Source of the DNA: Vulgatibacter incomptus_A
GTDB lineage: Bacteria > Myxococcota > Myxococcia > Myxococcales > Vulgatibacteraceae
Direction: 5' to 3'
NCBI GenBank assembly: GCA_040391605.1
Contig: JBEBXK010000008.1
Coordinates: 1 to 64,000, forward strand
Length of the DNA stretch: 64,000 nucleotides
Position 1 is the first letter of the stretch. Each line of letters begins with the position of its first letter. This document shows, piece by piece, positions 43,583-51,079 of the stretch. Under the pieces are notes generated by a model, which made no database searches, was not told where the DNA came from, and worked only from the letters and a program-made list of their open reading frames with translations. The position numbers and the translations under genes are program-made.

Positions 43583-45502
43583 GTGACCCTCCTGCGCGCA
43601 GACTCGATCGGCCTCTCCTTTGGCAGCCGGACCCTCTTTGACGGCCTCACCTTCACCATCGAGGAGGGCGAGCGGGTCGGCCTCGTCGGGGTGAACGGCT
43701 CCGGCAAGTCCACCTTGATGAAGATCCTCGCCGGGGTACAGCCGCCGGATCGAGGGATCCTCCAGCTCCAACGCGGCACCGACGTGGTCTACCTGCCCCA
43801 GGAGCCCCAATTCCCGGAAGGGGCCACGGTCGAGTCCGAGCTCTCGGTGGCGCGGCCCAGGCTGCGGGAGGCCCTCGACGCCCACCACGAGCTCGCCGCC
43901 AGGATCTCCACCTCCCCGCCGGAGGAGCACGAGAAGCTCCTCGCCGAGCTGGGGCGGATCGGCGATCGGATCGAGAGGGAGGGGGGCTGGGACAGCGAGC
44001 ACGAGGCGAGGCGGATCCTCGACAAGCTCGGAGTGAAGGATTGGGAGCGCCCCGTGAGCGAGCTCTCCGGCGGGTTGCGCAAGCGGGTGGCCATCGCCAA
44101 GGCCCTGCTCTCCCGGCCCGATCTCCTCCTGCTGGATGAGCCAACCAACCACCTGGACGCCGACACCGTCGATTGGTTGGAGGACGCGCTGGACGAGTTG
44201 CCGGGGGCGCTGCTCCTGGTCACCCACGATCGCTACTTCCTCGACGACCTGGTCGATCGGATCGTCGAAGTGGATCCCGGCAAGGGCCTCACCTCCTACC
44301 CAGGCAACTACCACGCCTACCTCGAGCAGAAGATGGTGGCGCTGGAGCAATCCGAGCTCCAGCAGCATAAGCGGGAGCGCTGGATCGCCCAGGAGGTCTC
44401 CTGGCTCCGGCAGGGAGTGGAGGCCCGTCGCACCAAGAGCAAAGCGCGGATCGAGCGGGCGCGGAAGCTGATGTCGGAGAAGGGTTTCGTGCGGCCCAAG
44501 GTGGCCGAGCTGCGGGTCTCGGCGGCGCCCAGGCTGGGAGGCAAGGTGATCGAGGCCGAAGGGGTGGGTAAGCGCTTCGGCGATCGGGTGGTGCTGCGCG
44601 GCGTGGATTTCATGCTCCAGGCCGGGGAGCGGGTGGGGATCGTCGGCCCCAACGGCGTGGGCAAGACCACCTTCCTGCGGACCATCCTCGGAGAGCTCGA
44701 GCCCGACGAGGGCGTGGTCACCATCGGCAAGAACACCAGGGTGGCCTACTACGATCAGCAGCGGGCCAGGTTGGATCCCGAGCAGACCGTCTACGAGGCG
44801 GCGTGGGATGAGGATCAGGTGGTCGTCGGCGGCAAGACCATCCACTTGCGCGAGTACCTGGAGGATCTGCTCTTCCCCGTGCCGATGCAGCGGATGCAGG
44901 TGAAGGCGCTCTCCGGGGGGGAGCGGAACCGCCTGCTCCTGGCCCGGCTCTTCCTCGAAGGTGCGAACGTCCTGGTGCTGGACGAGCCGACCAACGACCT
45001 GGACATCGTCACCCTCAACGTCCTCGAGCGGCTCCTCCTCGGCTTCGGGGGGAGCGTGCTCCTGGTCACCCACGATCGCTACTTCCTCGACAAGGTCGCG
45101 ACCGCGATCCTCGCCTTCGAGGGCGACGGACAGGTGGTCCGCTACGAGGGGAGCTACGAGACCTACCGATCCCTGAAGGCGCAGGCCGAGCGCAGCCAGC
45201 CGAAGCTGGTCGATGAGCCCATTCGACGGGCACCAGCGGCGGCCAGGCCGGCTCCGACAAAGAGGGCCCGCAAGCTCTCATTCAAGGAGCGACGGGAGCT
45301 CGACGGGATGGAGGCGGCGATCCACGCGGTCGAGGAGCGCAAGAGCGCCATCGAGACCGAGCTGCAGGATCCGGCGGTCTTCAGCGACCCGTCCCGGGTG
45401 GGCGAGCTGCACGCACGCCTCGAGGCGGAGACGGCCGAGGAGGCGAAGCTCTACGCTCGCTGGCAGGAGTTGCAGGAGCTGGCCGACGAGGCCACCGGCT
45501 GA
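43583..45502 (+). CDS. uup: ABC-F family ATPase (Uup-like)
   Basis: 639 residues from GTG 43583 (VTLLRADSIGLSFG); a GTG at 43574 is equally possible. Two ABC domains: Walker A GVNGSGKSTL and GPNGVGKTTF, signatures LSGGLRKRVAIAK and LSGGERNRLLLAR, and Walker B LLLLDEPTNHLD and VLVLDEPTNDLD. A linker rich in Arg/Lys joins them and a C-terminal coiled coil (~560-639) matches Uup. ABC-F proteins act on ribosomes or branched DNA, not in transport; there are no membrane helices. Confidence 0.93.
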   Translation: MTLLRADSIGLSFGSRTLFDGLTFTIEEGERVGLVGVNGSGKSTLMKILAGVQPPDRGILQLQRGTDVVYLPQEPQFPEGATVESELSVARPRLREALDAHHELAARISTSPPEEHEKLLAELGRIGDRIEREGGWDSEHEARRILDKLGVKDWERPVSELSGGLRKRVAIAKALLSRPDLLLLDEPTNHLDADTVDWLEDALDELPGALLLVTHDRYFLDDLVDRIVEVDPGKGLTSYPGNYHAYLEQKMVALEQSELQQHKRERWIAQEVSWLRQGVEARRTKSKARIERARKLMSEKGFVRPKVAELRVSAAPRLGGKVIEAEGVGKRFGDRVVLRGVDFMLQAGERVGIVGPNGVGKTTFLRTILGELEPDEGVVTIGKNTRVAYYDQQRARLDPEQTVYEAAWDEDQVVVGGKTIHLREYLEDLLFPVPMQRMQVKALSGGERNRLLLARLFLEGANVLVLDEPTNDLDIVTLNVLERLLLGFGGSVLLVTHDRYFLDKVATAILAFEGDGQVVRYEGSYETYRSLKAQAERSQPKLVDEPIRRAPAAARPAPTKRARKLSFKERRELDGMEAAIHAVEERKSAIETELQDPAVFSDPSRVGELHARLEAETAEEAKLYARWQELQELADEATG

Positions 45503-45635
45503 GCACGTGGTGTCCCGCGCTGGCTCGTGCGTGTGGCGGGAGTGACCCTTGCCGTTGCCATGGGTGCATGCCTGGACGCTGGCCGGCACCGCCCCGGTGT
45601 CCATCGTCTCCGGCCTCGGCGCGAGCGCCGCTCGA

Positions 45636-46517
45636 TCAGGCCAGCTTCAGCTCGACGCCCTCCCGGGCGCCGAAGACGATCAGCTTCGGCGCGAGCCGCG
45701 AGGCGCGGGCCACACAGACCGCGATCTTGGCGTCGACGTCTACGTCGGATTGCATCGGATCGTGGTGGGTGATCGCGAGCTGCTTCACGCCGGCCGCCGC
45801 CGCGAGGTCGACCGTGGTTGTGGCGCGGGGATGTCCCCAGCCGAGCTTGGAGGCGTACTCCTCCTCGCCGTATTGGCCGTCGGCGATCAAGAGGTCGGCG
45901 CCGCGGACGAAGTCGATCAGCTCGGCGGGGAGCGGCCGTGGCGCGTCGGGATCGCGGAGGCTCGCGTCCAGATCGGGGAGCAGCTCGTCCAGCTCGTTGT
46001 CGGTGGCGTAGACGACCTTGCGCCCCTGGCTCTCCAACGAGAAGGCGAAGCTGCCGCCCGGATGGCATTGGGGGAGCGCCTTCACCACCACGTCATCGAT
46101 CCTGCCGGAGTCGAGATCCTTGGCGAGGATCTGCGCGGAGAGCTCGGAGAAGTCGACGGGGAAGTAATCGGAGCGCATCTGCCCCGAGACCAGGCCGAAG
46201 AGCCGGCGATCTCCCTCGGGCGTGCCGTAGATGTGGAAGGTGTTCTCCGCCTGGTAGGCCGGGGTGAAGAAGGGGAAGCCCTGGATGTGATCCCAATGTG
46301 GATGGGAGAAGAGCATGTGGCCGACGATGGGCTTGCCGCGGTAGCGGCGGATCAGATCGATGCCGAGCTCACGCAGGCCGGTGCCGCCGTCCAGGATGAA
46401 GAGGGCTTGGTCGGTGCGGACCTCGACACAAGCGGTGTTCCCACCGTAGCGCTGGGTCGTCGAGCCGGGGGTGGGGATCGAGCCTCTCGTGCCCCAGAAT
46501 TTGACGAAGAGGGACAT
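45636..46517 (-). CDS. MBL-fold metallo-hydrolase
   Basis: 293 residues. Starts MSLFVKFWGTRGSIPTPG, with GGNTACVEV, LDGGTGLRELG and the metal motif SHPHWDHIQGFPFF (HxHxDH), plus later His and Asp ligands (PQCHPG, YATDNE, THHDP). This set matches cyclic-nucleotide phosphodiesterase-like and RNase Z-like MBL enzymes of bacteria. It starts 6 bp after the FHA gene and is probably cotranscribed with it, suggesting a signalling link. Confidence 0.9.
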   Translation of the reverse strand: MSLFVKFWGTRGSIPTPGSTTQRYGGNTACVEVRTDQALFILDGGTGLRELGIDLIRRYRGKPIVGHMLFSHPHWDHIQGFPFFTPAYQAENTFHIYGTPEGDRRLFGLVSGQMRSDYFPVDFSELSAQILAKDLDSGRIDDVVVKALPQCHPGGSFAFSLESQGRKVVYATDNELDELLPDLDASLRDPDAPRPLPAELIDFVRGADLLIADGQYGEEEYASKLGWGHPRATTTVDLAAAAGVKQLAITHHDPMQSDVDVDAKIAVCVARASRLAPKLIVFGAREGVELKLA

Positions 46518-46523
46518 GCGGTC

Positions 46524-46892
46524 CTAAGGGGCGCTGCCGGTGAAGTAGAGGAACACGACATCGCCGAGCTGGAGGCGATCGCCCTCGCGCAGGACTGCGG
46601 AGTGGACGCGGATGCCGTTGAGATAGACGCCGTTCCGACTCTCCAGATCGACGCAGCGATAGTCGGCGCCCTGGCGGCTGAGCCGCAGGTGGGTCCGCGA
46701 GATCTGGGCGGAGGGGATGCTGATATCACCCTCCCTGCCCACCACGATCTGCACGCCGTTGAGCTCGATGCGCCTGGGCGCGCCCGGTCCCCGGATCTGT
46801 TCGATCACGTGGGGCCGCGGCGGACGGCTCCCTTCCACGACCAGCGGCGTTCCAGTCAGAGTCAGCTCGCGGCTGTGGGGTGCATCCGGCAT
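46524..46892 (-). CDS. FHA domain protein
   Basis: 122 residues from ATG 46892 (MPDAPHSRELTLTG) with GAGGAG upstream. The longer frame from 46955 is rejected since it reads into a dispersed intergenic repeat. The FHA core is IVVGREGDISIPSAQISRTH through LRLSRQGADYRCVDLESRNGVYLNG, with the Gly-Arg, Ser-Arg-Thr-His and Asn-Gly phosphothreonine-binding residues. Such proteins bind targets of Ser/Thr kinases, which are abundant in myxobacteria. First gene of a pair with the MBL hydrolase. Confidence 0.9.
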   Translation of the reverse strand: MPDAPHSRELTLTGTPLVVEGSRPPRPHVIEQIRGPGAPRRIELNGVQIVVGREGDISIPSAQISRTHLRLSRQGADYRCVDLESRNGVYLNGIRVHSAVLREGDRLQLGDVVFLYFTGSAP

Positions 46893-46918
46893 CGTCTTGA
46901 AGATCTCCTCGGACCCCT

Positions 46919-47015
46919 GTGAAAGGAGCCCCTCCGCTGGAGCGGAGCGACTCATGCAAGCCCGCGCGCTGCGGCGAGAGGGCTTCCTATCGTTTTCTCG
47001 CCTCCAACTCGCGAG
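46919..47015. repeat. Dispersed hairpin-plus-tail repeat, copy B (decayed)
   Basis: GTGAAAGGAG, a small hairpin TCCGC-TGGA-GCGGA, then CCCGCGCGCTGCGGCG, then TTTTCTCGCCTCCAACTC. The order and several blocks match copy A. It lies upstream of the FHA gene and downstream of the 47103 gene. Confidence 0.6.
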
Positions 47016-47102
47016 AGTTCATGCCTTCGCCACCGGCTCCAGGCTGAACACTACCTCCGGAACCATGGGACGTCCAAAGATGGTCTGCGAGAGTCCAAGC
47101 CG

Positions 47103-47774
47103 TCAGCGGCGGCGGCCGCCGACCCGGTAGGAGAGGTCGAGAGCCTGGGCGTGTTCGTCCAGGCGCCCGCGGTCGTCGCTGTCGAGGACCAGAGAGGAGG
47201 CGCATCCCGCGGACCTGCCCTCCGGCGCGCCTTCGGGAAAGCGCACCTGCAGCGCGGAGCGCATCGACTCGGTGCCGCGGGCCAGGTCCAGGCCGCCTGC
47301 GGTCACGCCCAGGAGGAGGAGGTTGGTGGCGGGGCCGCCGTCGGGGTGGGCCTGGTTCTCGGCGCGCACTTGCAGCAGCCTGCGGGCGGCGCTCTGCTGG
47401 GACGGACGCAGGGTCCCCAGCGCCGCGAAGAGCACCCGGACTGCCCGCTCGTCCACGACGCAGTGGTTGAGGACCTTTCGCTGCTCCAGCAGCAGGCAGA
47501 AGGCCTCGTGCAGGGGATCGTCCGGGAGGAATCCGGCTCGATCCAGCTCGGCGGAGGCGGCGCGGACCAGCACCCGATTGGCGAAGCCCGCCCGCCGCCA
47601 GGGGCCCTCGCGGGAGCCGAAGACCGCGCGCAGGGTCCAGACGTCGTGGAGGATCCGCTCCCGCCTGCCGGCCAGATGAACCTCGAGCACGGCCAAGGCT
47701 CGCAGCGAGTCGGCCGGGTGGGGAAGGCTGGGCGGATCGGCGTCTTTCGACGGGGGGCGATTCGAAGGCAACAT
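47103..47774 (-). CDS. Hypothetical protein, 223 aa
   Basis: Starts MLPSNRPPSKDADPPSLPHP. Mostly helical, Arg/Leu/Ala-rich, with conserved-looking segments EVHLAGRRERILHDVWTLRAVFG and RKVLNHCVVDERAVRVLFAALG. No signal, membrane segment or motif I recognise. Divergent from the 47913 gene with a 138-bp gap, so the two could share regulation. Codon use is like its neighbours. Confidence 0.7.
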   Translation of the reverse strand: MLPSNRPPSKDADPPSLPHPADSLRALAVLEVHLAGRRERILHDVWTLRAVFGSREGPWRRAGFANRVLVRAASAELDRAGFLPDDPLHEAFCLLLEQRKVLNHCVVDERAVRVLFAALGTLRPSQQSAARRLLQVRAENQAHPDGGPATNLLLLGVTAGGLDLARGTESMRSALQVRFPEGAPEGRSAGCASSLVLDSDDRGRLDEHAQALDLSYRVGGRRR

Positions 47775-47912
47775 GGCCCGCTTGGTAGCACAGCCCTCGC
47801 GGTTGGGATAGATCACGAGCCCCGCGCCGCAGCCCGCCGCCGCCGACCCGTCTTCGTGGGATCTTTCGGCAGGCCGGGCTCGGATGCAGCGTCGCAGGAG
47901 ACGGATCGACGG

Positions 47913-48779
47913 ATGAACGATTCCCAGCAGGAGAGCCTCGAAGAGGGACGCGAGCTGATCGCCGCGCTGATCGGCGACGGGCGCCTGGATCAGGCCGCCT
48001 TTCGCGCGCGCCGTCTCGTGGAGCTCAGCGGCGGCGATCCCGGCTGCATCGCGGATTCGACCCTCACCGAATGGCTGCTCGACGTCGACCTTCCCAAGGA
48101 TCGGCCGGAGGCGTGGCGCGCGGCCTTCGGGGATGACGCGATCCGGGCCCCGGCGATCTCCGCGACCATCGGCGGGGCGGTCCGTCGACATCTCGTCCGC
48201 GGCCTGGCGCGAGCGGTCGAAGGTCCGGAGGGCAGGGGCGCGCTCCTCGGTGGCGAGCCCGTCGGCGTCTTCCTATTGGCTGCCGGCCTCGCCGAGGAGG
48301 CGGCGGCGTCGCTCTATGCGACCGTGGCGAGGATGCCCGGCAACGGCAGGGCAGCGCTCCTGCTTGGCAACGCCCTCCTGCGCCTGGAGCGGGTGGAGGA
48401 GGCGCGCGACGCCTACCGACGGGCCTTCCGGATCGCGCCCCTCGAGTTGGACGGCGCGGAGATCGATGACGAGGAGGTCCGCGACCTGCTGCCGCTCTCC
48501 GTCGAGCTCGAGCTCCCGGGGGATCCCCGACCGTGGCTTCCGGTGATCGGCCTGCTGGAGGATGTGCTGCCCTTCTCGGCGCTCGATCCGGTCCCGGGGG
48601 CGGGCTTCGGTGCGCCGACCCGGGCCTACGATCTGCTGATCGCCCATAAGGGCGCCCGCAGCCACGGCGAGCGGACCGCGATCCGGCGGGATCTGCGCGA
48701 GCTGGCGCCGGCCCTCTTCGACGCGCTGCTCCTCAGCCGGAAGCTCGACGCCACGCCGGCGCCGACGGGGACGGCGTAG
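47913..48779 (+). CDS. TPR-like hypothetical protein, 288 aa
   Basis: Starts MNDSQQESLEEGRELIAALI with GGAG upstream. Helical throughout; residues ~145-175 (ALLLGNALLRLERVEEARDAYRRAFRIAP) form a tetratricopeptide repeat. The N-terminal half resembles irregular TPR or HEAT-like helices. A protein-interaction role is likely, but no partner is indicated beyond the divergent unknown gene. Confidence 0.75.
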   Translation: MNDSQQESLEEGRELIAALIGDGRLDQAAFRARRLVELSGGDPGCIADSTLTEWLLDVDLPKDRPEAWRAAFGDDAIRAPAISATIGGAVRRHLVRGLARAVEGPEGRGALLGGEPVGVFLLAAGLAEEAAASLYATVARMPGNGRAALLLGNALLRLERVEEARDAYRRAFRIAPLELDGAEIDDEEVRDLLPLSVELELPGDPRPWLPVIGLLEDVLPFSALDPVPGAGFGAPTRAYDLLIAHKGARSHGERTAIRRDLRELAPALFDALLLSRKLDATPAPTGTA

Positions 48780-48873
48780 CGTCTGGCGCAGGAGAGGCCC
48801 CGCAGCACGGGCGCGGAGATCGTCGGCTGCGGGACGCGTGGACCCGGCGCGCAGAAGGTCGGCGGCGGGTCTG

Positions 48874-50184
48874 CTACCGCTGCGGATTCCCCGGGACGAT
48901 CTTCAGGATCTCGTCCTTGGTCGGAGGGCAGGTCCCGCGGCCATCGCAGTTGCTGGTGGTCACGTAGAGCTCCTTGTCCGGCCCGACGATCACCTCCCGC
49001 AGACGCCCCAATCCTTCGGGTGGATCGCCGCGGAAATAGACCTCGTGGGATCGCACCCGATGCTTGGAGTCCAGGACGACTCTGTGTAGGTGTCTGGAAC
49101 CAAGAGTGCCCATCAGCACGCTGTTCTTCCAGGCGGAGATCCGGTCGCTTCGATAGATCGCGATCCCGCCCGGCGGCACCGCCACCACCCAGCTCAGGAT
49201 CGGAGCGATCAGCCCCTGCTCCTCCTCGCATCCGAAGATCGTGGGCCAGCCGAGGTCGTCTCCCTTGGCGGCGACGTTGAGCTCGTCGTGCCCCGTCCTG
49301 CCGAACTCCCCGCTGGGGCCATGATCGGCGATGACGATCGTCTTCTCATTCAGCCAGTCGAAGCCCTCGGTGTTTCGCAGGCCCTTCAGCCACAGCGGGT
49401 TGCCATGGATCGGATTGTCGCCGGGGATCTCGCCGTCGAGCCCCAGCCGCAGGAGCTTGCCGTTGGGGTGGCTGTCGTCCCTGGAGAGCGCGGGATCCCC
49501 CGCGTCGCCGGTGCCGACATAGAGCATGCGATCGGGGCCGATCCGCAGGCGCCCCGCGTCGTGGAAGGTGTGGCCACGGATCCCGTCGATGATGATCCGA
49601 TCGGCCTTCGCGCTGCGATCGTCCTGGGCGAGGACGTAGCGCTCCACCCGGTTGATCAGGCCTCCTCCTTCACTTCGGGTGTAGAAAACGTAGAACGAAC
49701 GGTTCTTCTCGAAGTCCGGGTGGAGGGCGATGCCGAGGAGGCCTCCCTCTCCGAAGCCACTCTTGTAGGGGACGGTCATCACCGGCTCGGGGACGAGGGC
49801 GCCCTTCTCCACCAGGCGCAGCCTCCCGATCCGCTCGGTCACCAGCATCGATCCGTTGGGCAGGAAGGCGATCCCCCAGGGGACCGTGAGGCCTGAGACC
49901 ACCCGCTCGGCCCGGACGGGGACGGTGCCATCCGGGCCGTAGTCCTTCTCCACCATCAGGCAGCGTTCGTCCTCCGCCTTGGCGTCGACCGCGCCTTCGC
50001 CGGCCGCCGACGACCCGACGTCCAAGGCACGAGCAGGCGCCTCCTCGGCCGCATGCGCGGCGCTCTGGAGCCGGCCCTCTACTCCACTCGGGGGCTGGGT
50101 GTCCGGGGTCGCCGAACGGCAACTTGTAGCGAGAACGGTGAGGAGGAGGATCGTCGATGGGCTCGAAAGGGTCGGTTGGATCAT
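48874..50184 (-). CDS. PQQ-dependent soluble-type sugar dehydrogenase
   Basis: 436 residues with a lipoprotein-like signal (MIQPTLSSPSTILLLTVLATSC). The six-bladed propeller family (GSDH/YliI/Asd) is recognised by GLTVPWGIAFLPNGSMLVTERIGRLRL, SGFGEGGLLGIALHPDF, HDAGRLRIGPDRMLYVGTGDAG, GLRNTEGFDW and HDELNVAAKGDDLGWPT. Members oxidise aldose sugars in the periplasm using PQQ and calcium. Start 50184 is chosen because upstream residues are Pro/Arg-rich antisense. Confidence 0.92.
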   Translation of the reverse strand: MIQPTLSSPSTILLLTVLATSCRSATPDTQPPSGVEGRLQSAAHAAEEAPARALDVGSSAAGEGAVDAKAEDERCLMVEKDYGPDGTVPVRAERVVSGLTVPWGIAFLPNGSMLVTERIGRLRLVEKGALVPEPVMTVPYKSGFGEGGLLGIALHPDFEKNRSFYVFYTRSEGGGLINRVERYVLAQDDRSAKADRIIIDGIRGHTFHDAGRLRIGPDRMLYVGTGDAGDPALSRDDSHPNGKLLRLGLDGEIPGDNPIHGNPLWLKGLRNTEGFDWLNEKTIVIADHGPSGEFGRTGHDELNVAAKGDDLGWPTIFGCEEEQGLIAPILSWVVAVPPGGIAIYRSDRISAWKNSVLMGTLGSRHLHRVVLDSKHRVRSHEVYFRGDPPEGLGRLREVIVGPDKELYVTTSNCDGRGTCPPTKDEILKIVPGNPQR

Positions 50185-50288
50185 CTTGCCTCCCGGTGGT
50201 TTGGGGGGGGGAGCCTGCGCGCGGTGATGGCGTCCGCGGGCGGGGGCCAGGGGAAGCGGCAGAGCCGGCGAGGCGGGCGGGCGAGCCG

Positions 50289-50801
50289 TTGGATCATCGC
50301 GCGCATCGCGGCCCGACGCAAACACCCCGACGGGACGCGTGGCTCCGATGGAGCTGCCTCGTCGTCACGCTGGGGGTGGGCGCGTGTACGCCCTCGTATT
50401 TCCAGCCCGACGAGGAGCGGGCCGGGATCCTCGTCGATTGGGGGCCGCAGCGGGATCGAGCCGCCCTCGAATCCCTCGTCAGCGCCTGTGAGTCTGCGGT
50501 GGGCTTCGACTTCTCCCGCGGTGCCGCTGCCAAATTCGTCCGCGATCCGAACCAGCATTGCTCGCTCCCCGCGAACACCAAGGTCGCCGGCTGCTGGATC
50601 CCGCAATACGATCTGATCGTCCTGAAGCCCGCCGCCAGCCTGAGCCGGACCGCCCTCTGCCACGAGCTGCTGCACCGCCAGCTCTACGACCGCACCAACG
50701 ATCCCGACTACGACCACCAGCGGGAGGAGTGGTCGAGGCTCTCGACCACCGCGGGGACGCCACCCCGAGCGGAGCCCGCCAACCCGAGCCAAAGCCAATG
50801 A
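50289..50801 (+). CDS. Small HExxH lipoprotein, predicted metallopeptidase
   Basis: 170 residues from TTG 50289; the frame is open from 50157, so the start is uncertain. A hydrophobic segment ending LGVGAC (~20-33) suggests a lipoprotein. The domain contains TALCHELLHRQLYDRTNDPDYDH, with HELLH (H125, E126, H129) and nearby Asp/His residues able to complete a zinc site. The small size and Cys pairs recall SprT-like or other minimal metallopeptidases, but no family is certain. Confidence 0.6.
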   Translation: MDHRAHRGPTQTPRRDAWLRWSCLVVTLGVGACTPSYFQPDEERAGILVDWGPQRDRAALESLVSACESAVGFDFSRGAAAKFVRDPNQHCSLPANTKVAGCWIPQYDLIVLKPAASLSRTALCHELLHRQLYDRTNDPDYDHQREEWSRLSTTAGTPPRAEPANPSQSQ

Positions 50802-50992
50802 GAAGTCGAGCCCCGTGCAGGGCGGAAGCGGTCTCCTCATCCCCGCTGCACGCGACGGGCTCTCATTGACGATCTCTCGCCTCCGGCTGGGAGCCGGTGA
50901 GAGAATCACCGCCGTGCAAGGGCGGCAGCGATTCTCTCACCCGCGCTGCGCGCGCCGGGCTCTGGCTGGCGTTTTCTCGCCTCCGGCTCGGG
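50802..50992. repeat. Dispersed hairpin-plus-tail repeat, two tandem copies (C1, C2)
   Basis: C1 (50802-50890) and C2 (50891-50992) each end in CGCTGC.CGCG..GGGCTCT and CTCGCCTCCGGCT. C2 has the best hairpin: GTGAGAGAATC (50897-50907) with GATTCTCTCAC (50930-50940) and an inner CCGCC/GGCGG. They lie between the HExxH lipoprotein and the CHAT gene. Confidence 0.75.
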
Positions 50993-51079
50993 TGTCTGCC
51001 ACGTGACCCGGCGCGGGCGCCTGCGATAGAGTGCCCACCTCGATTGTTCACGAAGGAACACGAGAGTCCGGGGAGCGGG

